A stretch of 64,000 nucleotides of DNA, taken from contig CAJNDS010002835.1 of assembly GCA_905221605.1 (NCBI GenBank), forward strand, positions 1 to 64,000, written 5' to 3'. Below, piece after piece: positions 9,832 to 18,931 of the stretch (position 1 is the stretch's first letter; the number at the start of each line of letters is the position of its first letter). Position numbers and translations under genes: made by a program. The notes beneath the pieces were generated by a model. The model made no database searches and was not told the origin of the DNA. It saw only the letters and a list, made by a program, of their open reading frames with translations. The DNA comes from Symbiodinium natans. Its lineage: Eukaryota; Sar; Dinophyceae; Suessiales; Symbiodiniaceae.

Positions 9832-11279
9832 GATGGTGTCACTGCATTGGCTTGCGCAAACCAACCCAGCATTCACAATGCACTCAGTGCATGAAGTTTG
9901 CCAGTGTCATTCATTATGGAAATGTCAGTGTCCATGAGAAAAAAGAGAATGCAAAAGCTTGGCAGCAACATCTCCGTGACCAATATGAGGATCGTTTGAT
10001 CTATTGGCATCTACGATGGCACAGCAAAATGCCTGACTCAAATATCCTCTGCATCATTATTGATGGCATGGACAAGAGTAAGGGAAGCTGGCCGAAGTAT
10101 GATTTCAGGAAGCCCAAGAGCCTGGACAAGTTTCACAGACCGCGCAACACCATCCATCTGGCGATAGCTCATGGATTTTGCGCCGACTTCTACATTGCCG
10201 ATGACGAGAACTTCTTCCACGGCGCCTCCTTCTTCTGTGAAATCTTGACGAGGACTTTGGCTCGGGTTAAGAAGATTTGCCAGGAGCAGGGCCGTGCAAT
10301 GCCGGAACATTTGGTCATCCAAAGTGATAACACGACTGCACAGGCCAAGAATTCGGAGGTGGCTTCTTTCCTGGCATTGCTGGTTCGCAGGTTCAAATTT
10401 CACTCGTGTGTGTTGCACTTCCTCCAGGTTGGTCACACACACGAGGATGTGGACTTCATTTTCAGCCTTCTGCTTGCCAAAGTACTTCGCAAGTCCCGAG
10501 TCCAGATTCCAGAGGACCTGAGAAATGAGATTCTTATTGGCATGACACCAATTTTGGCGTCAAAGGGTTGTCAGGTCAATGCGGAGCTGGTGACCCATTG
10601 CAGGCATTTCAAAGCCTGGCTGGCAGAGATGTCTGTGCACCCACACAATTGCTGGGTTCGACGACAAGGCATTATGTCCCCCCATTCCTTCACTTTCAAG
10701 CTCCGCATGGATCTCACCCCTAAGGAACAGCAGCTCTTGCAGCAAGATCCTACTGACAGAGGCTGGCGTGCTCACCCTTTCGATGTTTTCTGCATTGTGA
10801 AGACTTTCATGGCTAGCCAAGCTCCAAATGGCCCTCCCGTTTTGCTGATTCCAGAGTCCAGATTTCAGAGAATCACGACCCTTGCACCGACAGCAACATG
10901 CCCAGCCAGTGAAGCTATGTCTGTGAACAGGAAAAGACAGCTGAGACAGTTTGCAGATGAACTGGAGTGTCTGACTGCAGAATGGGGTCCTGAGCATTCC
11001 ATGTTCCGAGCAGCCCAAGAACTGAGAATTTTGGCTGATGGGAGGAACCAAGAGCCTTCTCAGGATGGATACTTGGAGGCTGTGGAAACTGAGCGGCAGA
11101 TGCCTCTTACAGATTCGGATGGATCCTCAGTTGTCAGCTGCCAGTCTAAGTGTCTTAGTCCACTGTGTAAGTCACATCAGAATGACCCATCAGCAAACTT
11201 CAGTTTTCAGGACAACCCCTACTATGCCAACTTGCCTGATGTATCCTGGCGAATGGTCGTTCGGTTCAGAGGGCACTAA
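9832..11279 (+). CDS. DUF7869-type (transposase-like) protein, exon 2
   Basis: The exon begins with a cysteine pair (HSQCTQCMKF) and runs into an RNase H-like core. It has an acidic first strand in CIIIDGMDKSK, a later strand LVIQSDNTTAQAKN, and then FLQVGHTHEDVDFIFSLL. The D...DN...GHTxxxxD order is the hallmark of DUF7869, a DDE/RNase H-fold family seen in eukaryotic transposon-like genes. Motif residues look intact and the ORF is unbroken to TGA at 11279. A GAGTCC-type insertion is read as KSRVQIPED and PESRFQ. Activity as a transposase is inference. Confidence 0.75.
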
Positions 11280-11469
11280 CCTGCAAGCAAAAAAGATGCC
11301 TGCTGTCTGCTCAAACACATGCATGGACACACATGGTGTCATTGCTTCTTGCAGACTCTTGCCATTGCACTGACAAACTTCAGTCGTGTTTCTTCCCGAG
11401 GTGTTTCTTCCCGAGTACAGAGTTCTGAGAGTTCTGAGTCCACTTAGTTTCTGTACCTCGTGACATGCC

Positions 11470-12546
11470 ATGCAACCTGTCGCATTTGGGTGGACTGCAG
11501 CACGAATCCTGCAGGATTCTGATTTTGCAGCTGTGCCGCGAGACTTAGAAGTTGTCGAGTTCTTTTCTGGTGTGGGCAGCATCGTCACTGCTGCGAGAGA
11601 GATGGGCCACACAAGCCTGGCATATGACAAGTTTCGTGAACCTGGCCGAACAGACACGGGCCTGTGTGGATCAGCAGACATTCTGACCCAGGCCGGTTTT
11701 CGAAATGCCGTCATTGCACTGATGAGGATTTGTGAGAAGGGTTTGGCAACTTTCTCTCCTGTGTGTTCTTCCTGGGCATTTCTTTGTCTGTCACAGACAC
11801 AGCGGTCCCCCCAAAACTCCTACTACGGCAACACATCAAACCCTCGAGTTCGAGATGGAAATGCCATGGTTCAGGCCACCCTCGTTTTGATGACCCTTGC
11901 TCTTCTACGTGGTGTGCATGTGACACTGGAGAACCCTGCAAGGAGTCTAATGTTCCTCTTTCCTCCCGTGTGCCAGTTTCTTCGGGAACACCAGATGCAC
12001 ACATGTGTGCTGTGGAGATGTGCCTTTGAAACAGGCACGCCTTTTGGGAAAAGAATCTACAAAAAGTTCAAGTTCCTTTGCAGCTCTTCATGGATTATGA
12101 AGTGTTGGAAGCCTTGCCCATGTGGCCAGAGTGGGCATGAACCATGTTCCATTCAGTATGTGGATTCCAGTGGGAGGAAGAGACGAACTGGCCGTTCGAG
12201 CATCCTGAAAAAAAGTGGTGCCTTTCCTCCAGCCTTGGGCAAACAAATTGTGACATTGTGGAAGTCGCACCGAAACAACATCACCCCGGCTGTGGACAAG
12301 GGAAGATTCGATTCCAAAATGTGGTTGCAGCCGGGACTGGCAAGCTCTGGCAGGGCTCCAAAGACTTCAGTGGGCAATGTCACGAAGCCGAAGAAGAAGA
12401 AGAAGAGATCACTGAAGACGCGGAACACAAGCACCAGCAGTACGGCATGGCTGAATCCGAGTCCCAGAGGTCAGAGTTCCCATACATCAAAAGTGATAGC
12501 CAGGGCAAAAGCCCTAGACTGGATGTCTCCCCAATTGCATCGCTGA
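11470..12546 (+). CDS. C5-methyltransferase-like protein
   Basis: A 358-codon ORF from ATG 11470. Around residues 28-38, VVEFFSGVGSI matches the SAM-binding motif I of cytosine-5 methyltransferases. Residues 95-102 (FSPVCSSW) sit where motif IV places its catalytic Cys, with C99 in a PVC rather than the usual PC context. Residues 152-156 (TLENP) correspond to motif VI (ENV/ENP). The C-terminus has a Cys/His-rich patch and then a lysine-rich tail (KPKKKKKRS). No target-recognition domain of normal length is evident, so substrate is unknown. C5-methyltransferases carried by transposable elements are known from dinoflagellates; here the neighbour is a DUF7869 protein, not a reverse transcriptase. 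Confidence 0.65.
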   Translation: MQPVAFGWTAARILQDSDFAAVPRDLEVVEFFSGVGSIVTAAREMGHTSLAYDKFREPGRTDTGLCGSADILTQAGFRNAVIALMRICEKGLATFSPVCSSWAFLCLSQTQRSPQNSYYGNTSNPRVRDGNAMVQATLVLMTLALLRGVHVTLENPARSLMFLFPPVCQFLREHQMHTCVLWRCAFETGTPFGKRIYKKFKFLCSSSWIMKCWKPCPCGQSGHEPCSIQYVDSSGRKRRTGRSSILKKSGAFPPALGKQIVTLWKSHRNNITPAVDKGRFDSKMWLQPGLASSGRAPKTSVGNVTKPKKKKKRSLKTRNTSTSSTAWLNPSPRGQSSHTSKVIARAKALDWMSPQLHR

Positions 12547-12578
12547 TTCAAAGAATGTTGTGCGTGTGCTAAGCAGCC

Positions 12579-12606
12579 CGTCTGGAAAACCTAGGTTTTC
12601 CAGACG
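12579..12606. repeat. 28-bp perfect palindrome
   Basis: CGTCTGGAAAACCTAG continues to its exact complement, centred between 12592 and 12593. It lies 33 bp after the methyltransferase stop codon, at the edge of the telomere-type repeat block, where it could mark an element end or form an RNA 3' hairpin. Confidence 0.8.
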
Positions 12607-12719
12607 CCCCCCCAATTCCAGACACCCCACCCCCATTTCCAGACACAAGTGCCCAGGCCCGGACATGAGATCGACGTCGCCGACATCAAGGAGTGTCCTG
12701 GCATGGGTCTTAGCTCGTG

Positions 12720-13385
12720 GGTTTAGGGTTGGGGTTTAGGGTTTAGGGTTTAAAGGATTTAGGGTTTTGGCTTAAGGGTGTCCATTCCAAAGTGGAATAC
12801 TAGAAAAACACAGATTGCAACCAGTTGCGTTCTGTATTTTTCCAGTATTCCACGTTGGAATTTAAGGTTTAGGGTTTAGGGTTTAGGGTTTAGGGTTTAG
12901 GGTTTAAAGTCTAGTGTTTAGGGTTTAGGGTTTAGGAATTGGGATTTAGGGTGTAGGGTTAAATTTCAATGTGGAATACTAGAAAAACACAGATTGCAAC
13001 TGGTTGCAATCTGTCTTTTTCCAATATTCCACATTTGAATTTAAGGCTTAAACGGTTTAGGGTTTCGGGTTGAGGGTTTAATGGTTTAGGGTTTTAGGCT
13101 TAAGGGGTGTATTCCAACGTGGAATACTAGAAAAACACACATTGCAACCAGTTGTGTTATGTATTTTTCCAGTGTTCCACGTTGGAATTTAAGGTTTAGG
13201 GTTTAGAGTTTAAGGGTTTAGGGTTTAGGATTTAGGATTTAGGGTTTGGGGTTAAATTTCAACGTGGAATACTAGAAAAACACAGAACGCAACTGGTTGC
13301 AATCTGTATTTTTCCAGTATTCCACGTTGGAATTTAGGGCTTAGGGTTTAAGGTACACAGGTTTAGGGTTTAGGTTTAAGGGGGT
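12720..13385. repeat. interstitial TTTAGGG repeats with embedded hairpins
   Basis: Runs of TTTAGGG and slightly altered units (the plant/dinoflagellate telomere repeat) alternate with four copies of a ~77-bp inverted repeat at about 12784-12861, 12964-13040, 13111-13188 and 13258-13333. Each hairpin starts CCAACGTGGAATACTAG, has the core GCAAC-(2 nt)-GTTGC, and closes with CCAGTATTCCACGTTGG. No protein is encoded. Confidence 0.85.
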
Positions 13386-13851
13386 CTAGGGACACTCAGG
13401 GGTTGGTGCCGGGCGGAGAGAAGGGTTCCGGGCCAGGAGACGAGTTGAGTTTCAAACCTAACAACCCCAAACCGAGGGTGTGGAATAGTAATGTATTAAC
13501 TTTTTTGACAACGATAAGCCTCATGGGTTTTATTCTTGGACTCTGTTTGCTGCTCTTGCTGTCAAAATGCAGGTCGCAACTGGTTGCGACCTGTATTTTG
13601 CCTGGTCGTCTAGAATCCGAGTATAAGAAATATCACCCTAATGTGACATTCACGGGCGTTCACGGGTATTGACTTCTTGAAACAGTCTAACCCTACTTCT
13701 GTGGGCCTGGCAACATGAAGCCCGACACTGTTCTTTTTTTCGTTCCTCCGTCTGTGAACACAAAGCTAAGCCCTGACAAAGACGACCAATGTGAAACATC
13801 ATGTGGTCATCAACATGAGTCACACTGGACTCTGGACTCTGGACTCGGAAG
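13386..13851. other. spacer after the telomere-type block
   Basis: An ORF of 89 codons at 13403-13672 runs through one of the hairpins and is not convincing. A triple GGACTCT motif sits at 13828-13846 just after the end of the minus-strand gene. Nothing else is supported here. Confidence 0.35.
13564..13599. repeat. short hairpin, GCAAC/GTTGC family
   Basis: AGGTCGCAAC, then TG, then the exact complement GTTGCGACCT (13571-13592), with looser pairing outside. It is the same core as the hairpins in the telomere-type block, but placed in ordinary sequence. Confidence 0.75.
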
Positions 13852-14511
13852 TCAAGACAACAGGCCACCACCAGCTGTGCAACCAGTGCAGTTGATCCAC
13901 TTGCACTCCGCAGCTACGACCGCCCTCTTGTTCAAGCCCCTCCTGGCAATCACCACACCTTTGAGCCTATCCACGTCGGAGACAAGAGAGGACAAACTCA
14001 TGCCGGAGAACACCAGGGCCACGAGGGTGTAGCTGTCGAAAGCGGGGAGGTATGGATGACTTTCTTTCGACGCCTTCACAGCATCTAGTAGTGCATGTGC
14101 ACTGGCAATGGTGCCGTGAAGATCGCCGATGCTCATAAAGCCCTTCAGTGCCTCGAACTCGAGGGCGAGGCCATCACGAAAGTCGTTCAAGACCTTATAC
14201 ACCTCTTTTAGTGAGGCAGGTCCTGTGATGGTGTCAGCTTTTGAAGGCGAGGAGGGCCCATCCTTTGAGGGCGAGGACGTGCTTGCAACAGCATTGGCCT
14301 TTGAAGGCGGTGGTGAGGCTGGCATGGTGACGACTTCGCCGAAGGTGAATTTGCCTGCAGGCAGATCTTTGACCTTGGTCTTGCTTGTCAAACGTACTGT
14401 GCTCACCTTCTGGTTGTCCTTACCACGTTTCGATGCCCTGCATATGGCGCAAATCTTGTCTCGTCGATAAGTCGACTGGGTGCAGCCATCGGAAACACAT
14501 CGCCAAGGCAT
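13852..14511 (-). CDS. small protein with N-terminal cysteine cluster
   Basis: The one good minus-strand gene outside the 18-kb region: 219 codons starting MPWRCVSDGCTQSTYRR. Four cysteines in the first 25 residues (C-x4-C-x10-C-x2-C) could bind zinc. A Ser/Pro/Lys-rich spacer with a repeated SPSKDG/SPSKAD phrase follows, then a helical domain (SLKEVYKVLNDFRDGLALEF onward). No signal peptide is seen. Composition is even across the frame and no intron is needed. Family unknown. Confidence 0.6.
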   Translation of the reverse strand: MPWRCVSDGCTQSTYRRDKICAICRASKRGKDNQKVSTVRLTSKTKVKDLPAGKFTFGEVVTMPASPPPSKANAVASTSSPSKDGPSSPSKADTITGPASLKEVYKVLNDFRDGLALEFEALKGFMSIGDLHGTIASAHALLDAVKASKESHPYLPAFDSYTLVALVFSGMSLSSLVSDVDRLKGVVIARRGLNKRAVVAAECKWINCTGCTAGGGLLS

Positions 14512-14710
14512 CGAAGGTGACGAAGATTGCTTTCAAAAATTAAGACCCAGCCACTGCATGGAGGTTATTGAAGGTATCACTGGGACCCTCGCATAACGAA
14601 GCACACCTGTGTGTCAGCCTGTGAGGCCTGTGTGTTGTAGTAACAAGGTGGGTCATGGACGAGGATGGTGAAGATGGTTTTGCACTGTGAGCCAAGGGTC
14701 CCTGCGGAAA

Positions 14711-14872
14711 TGTGAAAAAACACAGATCCCAACCAGTTGCCCTCTGTTCTTTTGGCCAAGAATGTCCCACCCCACAGCATCATGCAGCAAGCCAGACACG
14801 GAACATAAATTACTGTCTGCATGGCTCCTAGGAAAACACAGATCGCAACTGGTTGCGATCTGTGTTTTCCTA
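14711..14872. repeat. two further hairpins of the GCAAC/GTTGC family
   Basis: 14711-14752 is a diverged copy (AAAACACAGATCCCAACCAG and partner). 14829-14872 has perfect 21-bp arms (TAGGAAAACACAGATCGCAAC) around a central TG. The AAAACACAGAT shoulder is shared with the copies in the telomere-type block, so the seven form one family. Confidence 0.8.
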
Positions 14873-15126
14873 AGCAAAATCACATAAACCCTCTGCTCCA
14901 ACCGAACACCTACTGTTCCTGCTGAAATTATTAATTCTAAATAACAGGCCTCAAGCAGGACCCCGCCTGCTCTCGACTCCAAGACCAAGACCTGGGCGTC
15001 AACAATATTTGTCATTCTGCTTGCTACCTGACCCACACAGGTTTCCTCAGTCCCATTGTACAAATTTCTCAGCAAAAACATTGGCTACACCAACAGATGC
15101 TTCTAGTTAGTGTTTGAGGGGTTAAA

Positions 15127-15531
15127 AGTGGAAATGAAGGCGACCAATGAGTGGGAGCACCAACTGCAGCAAGGACAGGAACAACATGACGAGCTCATGC
15201 CTCCAAATGCAGCTGATGGTGCAAAGTGAGATTATTACGGACCTCATGGCAACCCACACCAACTTTCCAGACAAGGAAAAACATTCATCCAGAAGAGCCT
15301 GAATGCCAAACCAGCCACTTGATGACAAGATTCAAGAGGACCCGAGTCCTGAGTACACCCCTTGCTGCCCAGGAGTTCCTAGATGTGGAGAAATTCTTGG
15401 AAGGCCACTATGACAAACCACCCCTTCCATTGCCCAGACCTCCTCAGGACTATGTGAAACTGCCAAAACGAAGTTGGGAAAAAATTCGCCAAGTTGAAAC
15501 AATGCCTGAGAAGCTTGGCCCGATTCGTTGA
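15127..15531 (+). CDS. candidate small plus-strand gene, first exons
   Basis: 15127-15231 reads VEMKATNEWEHQLQQGQEQ and continues to a stop at 15229-15231, with coiled-coil character. 15235-15280 reads TDLMATHTNFPDK. A frame ending at 15531 contains EFLDVEKFLEGHYDKPPLP and PQDYVKLPKRSWEKIRQ. The three pieces are in different frames, so short introns or decay are required. No family is recognised. Confidence 0.35.
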
Positions 15532-15632
15532 AGAGAACGACACCATGAGGCCCGAGCCAAGAGACCAGATCGAACCGTGAGCCTTCGAGCAGCTTCTTTA
15601 GTATTTCAAGATAACATTGGAGTCTTGCAGAC

Positions 15633-15824
15633 ATGCTGTCGCTGTTCCAATTACTGCGAGGGGACATGATGCAGAGCAAGAAACATGGGGCTATCTCAAT
15701 GTGTGGCCTGTCAAAACCACGGTCCAGAGTGCCCTGTTTTGCAGACCAAGTCCAGGACTCATTGCCTGAGGCCCAGACCATCATCTTCATTGACCAGCGC
15801 GGGAAGCTGCCGTGTTTAGGGTGA
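15633..15824 (+). CDS. candidate exon of the same small gene
   Basis: A 63-codon frame whose latter part (VPCFADQVQDSLPEAQTI, then FIDQRGKLPCLG) has coding-like composition. A GAGTCC-motif cluster follows at 15825-15870. Low certainty. Confidence 0.3.
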   Translation: MLSLFQLLRGDMMQSKKHGAISMCGLSKPRSRVPCFADQVQDSLPEAQTIIFIDQRGKLPCLG

Positions 15825-15939
15825 CTCGGGACTCTGAACTCTGAATTCGGAGTCCGGAGTTCAGGGTGCTTGCTGTTTAGTGCGGGTCGGAGCAGTTTAG
15901 GTTGGAAAGTTACCCTTGAACCGAGTTTGTGTGATGTTC

Positions 15940-16285
15940 ATTTTCACTAAATATGTGCACATGTCTATGTATTATATGTATATATGTACATCTTTACATA
16001 TGCATATATGTATATATGTATATATGCCTATTTGTATATATGTGTGTATGTGTATATGTATAAATGTATATATGCATACTGTGTATATAAGTAGATATGT
16101 ATATATGTATATATGTATGTATGCATATATGTATATATGTATATGGCATGTATATATGTAGAAATGTATAGTTGTATATGTGTATATATGTATATGTATA
16201 TGTATATGTGTCTGTATATGTATATGTATAGGTATAGGTATATGTATATGTATATGTATATGTGTGTGTGGCCATATATGTATAT
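15940..16285. repeat. TATATG/TATG microsatellite
   Basis: A run of TATATG, TATATA and GTATAT units over about 340 bp, with an inverted echo (ACATATACATATAC) at 16440-16470. Open frames across it are repeat artefacts. Confidence 0.85.
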
Positions 16286-16467
16286 ATCTCTATATAATGA
16301 TGTATTTTCCTGTTAATATTGTCATATTCTTAATTATTATTATTCAATATGTTTTGCGGATCTTAAAATGCCCATTAAGATCCGTAAAACAAGTTGAATA
16401 ATAACAATTAAGCATAGTTTGAATTTCTACATATATGGCCACACACATACATATACATATACACATA

Positions 16468-16540
16468 CACCTAAACCCTAAACTGTAAACCCTAAACCCT
16501 AAACCTTTAAACCCTAAACCCTAAACCCTAAACACCAAAC
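16468..16540. repeat. interstitial CCCTAAA tract
   Basis: Several CCCTAAA units (telomere-type repeat on the opposite strand from the 12.7-kb block), partly degenerate. Confidence 0.8.
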
Positions 16541-16559
16541 ACTAAAAAGCTGGGTGCTG

Positions 16560-16745
16560 ATCTGATGACATGACATGTGTACCACTTAAACAGTGGCCAT
16601 GTAAGGCAATGAATGTGCGCCACTTGAGCAGCGGCCATGTGATATGTGCCACTTGAGCAGTGGCCATGTGATATGTGCCACTTGAGCAGCGGCCATGGTC
16701 AACATGTGCTATGCGCCACTTGAACAGCGGCCATGACATGTGACA
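16560..16745. repeat. tandem repeat, CCACTTGARCAGYGGCCATG unit
   Basis: Five units of about 31-48 bp, each with GCCACTTGAGCAG(T/C)GGCCATG. It is flanked on both sides by CCCTAAA tracts, so it sits inside a telomere-type landscape. Confidence 0.75.
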
Positions 16746-16746
16746 T

Positions 16747-17015
16747 GAAAACCCTAAACTCTTAAACCCGAAACCCTAAGTTTAAGCCCCTAATCCGTCG
16801 CCAGCCCAGGACCAGGACCAGAACTGCGCCACCTGGGCATTTAGGGTTTCGGGTTTAGGGTGTAGGGTAAACCCTAATCCCTAAACCCTAAACCCTGAAC
16901 CCTAAACCCTGAACCCTGAACCCTAAACCCATGCTAGGGGTTGAAAGAAAAGGAAAGGTTTAGGGTTTAGTCCTTGGGGGGGGGGGGGGGGGCAGGGGTT
17001 CTAGGGTTTAGGTTT
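16747..17015. repeat. degenerate CCCTAAA/TTTAGGG tract with poly-G
   Basis: Both orientations of the telomere-type repeat meet here (CCCTAAA up to about 16930, TTTAGGG after), followed by an 18-base G run near 16976-16992. Confidence 0.7.
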
Positions 17016-17684
17016 TGTAGCTTTTACGAAGAGGGTTCAGGGGAATAGGTTTGGGGATCGGGTTGAGGATTTCTGGAGTACTTTATTTTACATTTCAAAA
17101 AAGCACCCTGCTCCGTATGTGATTCACTTAGTTTTCGTAAAATATCTTCACATACGGGGCTAGTGTGCATTTTTGAAATCCCAAAAAGATCCCAAACCTT
17201 TCAATATTCAACCCGTTTTAAACACTGAAGTAAAAACATTACAATCCAAGACACACAACCTGCACTGTAGTTTCTTTTCCAAGGTGCAACCCACTCATAC
17301 CACATGTGATGCCATCTCTAAAACCAGAAGTAAACAATTGACTTATACTACTTGATCTCGATTCACGTGTGGGAGTGGTTTGCATCTCTGAAAAGAAACA
17401 AAGTTCCCCTGTTTTCTCCTGGGCATAATTTGTTAAAGCAAATTTGTGTGTGTCAATTTTACGGCCGCCCCGCCCCCCCCCCCCCCCTCCAAATAATTTT
17501 TTATGTCAAAGCTTTTGTTCAAAACAAGTTGTTTCAAACTTGGTTTTTTGAGCCCAAAAACGAGACTACTGGAAACAAAAACCAGACTACAGGAATCAAG
17601 CAACGTAGGTTTCAGCTAAGCGATGGAAGTGTGTTTTGCAAGGCCGACACCAATGCCTACTCGACTTACATGCCGCTGGTTTAT
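17016..17684. other. AT-rich spacer
   Basis: A poly-C run lies at about 17467-17487. Nothing coding is supported until the ubiquitin-like frame, although that frame is formally open from 17352. Confidence 0.35.
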
Positions 17685-17936
17685 ATGCCTACTATGCGCA
17701 AGGTGCAAGTCTGGATATCTGCCACTTGGACTGCATGGCGAGTCGTGAACGCCTCCAGCACTGTCGGGGATTTGAAGGAGTCGCTCCTCTCCACACTCAA
17801 CAGCAGTTGCAACTTCAAAGTCCGTGTGCAGGACTTTCGCTTGTTGCCAGCTGAGGGTGGCAAGGTTGGTGATGACTGCAGAGTGTACTATGCCAAGAGC
17901 AAGAAGTACTCTTTGGAGTGGTTACGTAAACCCTGA
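17685..17936 (+). CDS. ubiquitin-like domain fragment
   Basis: From ATG 17685 the 83 residues have the ubiquitin-fold order: a first strand (MRKVQVWISATW), a second strand with RVVNASSTVGDLKESLL (compare the 'T-I-x-x-V-K-x-K-I' helix entry), then VQDFRLLPAEGGKVGDDCRV, matching the 'QRLIFAGKQLEDGRTL' position. The tail ends in TGA at 17936 with no diglycine, so it would be a structural UBL rather than a conjugated modifier. It may continue by splicing into exons downstream. The assignment is pattern-based only. Confidence 0.45.
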   Translation: MPTMRKVQVWISATWTAWRVVNASSTVGDLKESLLSTLNSSCNFKVRVQDFRLLPAEGGKVGDDCRVYYAKSKKYSLEWLRKP

Positions 17937-18294
17937 TGTGCGGCGACCCAAGGCTTTTGCTTGTGAAGTTGCGTTGAGGACGGCGAGCTGCCTCGCGTAG
18001 TCTAGGCTCTCACTGCGCGCGGCCGAATGGACGCTGTCTTGCGAAAATTCGGCCGGCGACAGAGGGACACCTCTGCCGTACACGGGCGCAATATTTGTAC
18101 AGCTTCGGAACAGAGCTTCTGCTTTACAATGTTCGCGCAGAAGCGCAATGTTCCGCAGCATTCCTCGCAACAAGCTTGCCGCGTATCCCTCAGCCTCCTC
18201 GCTCCTAGCTTGTTCCCCAGCTTCAACTCTTCCAGACCTTCTCATACGGCTACCAAGCTAGCTCGGCCAAGGCTTCAGCTTCCTCTTGCGTCAT
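17937..18294 (-). CDS. candidate minus-strand exon(s), left of palindrome
   Basis: The minus-strand start ATGACGCAAGAGGAAG at 18294 is the mirror copy of the plus-strand start at 18328. Both read MTQEE(D/A)E followed by LA(K/E)LAW and then a stop, implying a short first exon or a broken gene. A frame at 17922-18245 gives RVEAGEQARSEEAEGYAASL on the same strand. The pair looks like divergently placed duplicates. Confidence 0.3.
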
Positions 18295-18420
18295 CCTGAT
18301 CCAGTAGAGGTCCTGTGCTGGACCAAGATGACGCAAGAGGAAGATGAAGAGTTGGCCAAGCTAGCTTGGTAGCCGTATGAGAAGTTCTGGAAGAGTTGAA
18401 GCTGGGGAACAAGCTAGGAG
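18202..18420. repeat. inverted repeat, 103-bp arms (head-to-head)
   Basis: The arms are about 18202-18304 and 18318-18420, with a 13-base spacer and symmetry about 18311. They contain the paired ATG starts described for the two divergent exons, plus the shared phrase GAAGCTGGGGAACAAGCTAG. Roughly 90% of positions pair. Confidence 0.8.
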
Positions 18421-18660
18421 GTGGCGCTGCGCAGCAGCAAGAGCTGCGCGGCCTGCGCGAAGGTTTCGCCGCTCACGGCGTGGCTTGGCTGCGCGAGGAG
18501 CTTGCGAAGCAGACCGTGACGCAGTTGCGGGCGCTTGCTGGGGCTGCGGGTGTGCAGGGGGCGTCTACGCAGAGATTCGCGGCAGCCTCGAGTCCGTTCA
18601 GAAAGCTGCCGCGCCTTTGACGAAGGACGTTTTCTTTGCCGCCGACCTGAAGATGGTACT
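18328..18660 (+). CDS. candidate plus-strand exons, helical protein
   Basis: Past the mirror-image start, one frame gives LGNKLGGGAAQQQELRGLRE and WLREELAKQTVTQLRALAGA (about 18396-18555). The last phrase is faintly SAP-like, but I do not claim the domain. Another frame gives AEIRGSLESVQKAAAPLTKD and FFAADLKMVLRT (about 18565-18670). A frame change between them implies an intron near 18555-18570. Function unknown. Confidence 0.4.
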
Positions 18661-18727
18661 TCGTACAACCTGAGCGACATCTCCGACTGGCCTCTCGATG
18701 CTGTGGTGGTGCGGTCTTCGAAGCCTG

Positions 18728-18865
18728 GTCGACGTCAGCACCAACACTTCCGCGACGGGCGTGCAGCAGCGCTGTGAAGCTGGCAAGCGAAACAAAGAGG
18801 AGCTTCTTCACGCTCTGTTGCAGTGCATTTCCGAGCAGGAGGCGTTATGGGAAGCTTTCCCATGA
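18728..18865 (+). CDS. candidate terminal exon, plus strand
   Basis: It reads VDVSTNTSATGVQQRCEAGK, then RNKEELLHALLQCISEQEAL and WEAFP, followed by TGA at 18863-18865. The same ending is encoded on the other strand (next entry), so the two 3' ends converge and overlap by about 20 bp. This is the better of the two copies because upstream frame options exist on this strand. Confidence 0.45.
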   Translation, partial: VDVSTNTSATGVQQRCEAGKRNKEELLHALLQCISEQEALWEAFP

Positions 18866-18931
18866 CGCCTCCTGCTCTGAAATGCACTGCAACAGAGCGT
18901 GAACAAGCTCCTCTTTGTTTCGATTGCCAGC
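18779..18931. repeat. inverted repeat, 76-bp arms (tail-to-tail)
   Basis: Symmetric about 18855 with a handful of mismatches; the centre is TGGGAAGCTTTCCCA. The inverted copies are the terminal exons on the two strands. Confidence 0.85.

Noticed and set aside
12765-12776. TTTTGGCTTAAG, resembling the end of the dinoflagellate spliced leader (a relict of retroposed cDNA)
   Set aside because: One mismatch, only 12 bases, and it lies in degenerate TTTAGGG sequence where such strings arise by chance. The rest of the leader is absent.
15940-16290. Met/Tyr/Cys-rich ORFs of 60-93 codons
   Set aside because: They are produced by the TATATG microsatellite.
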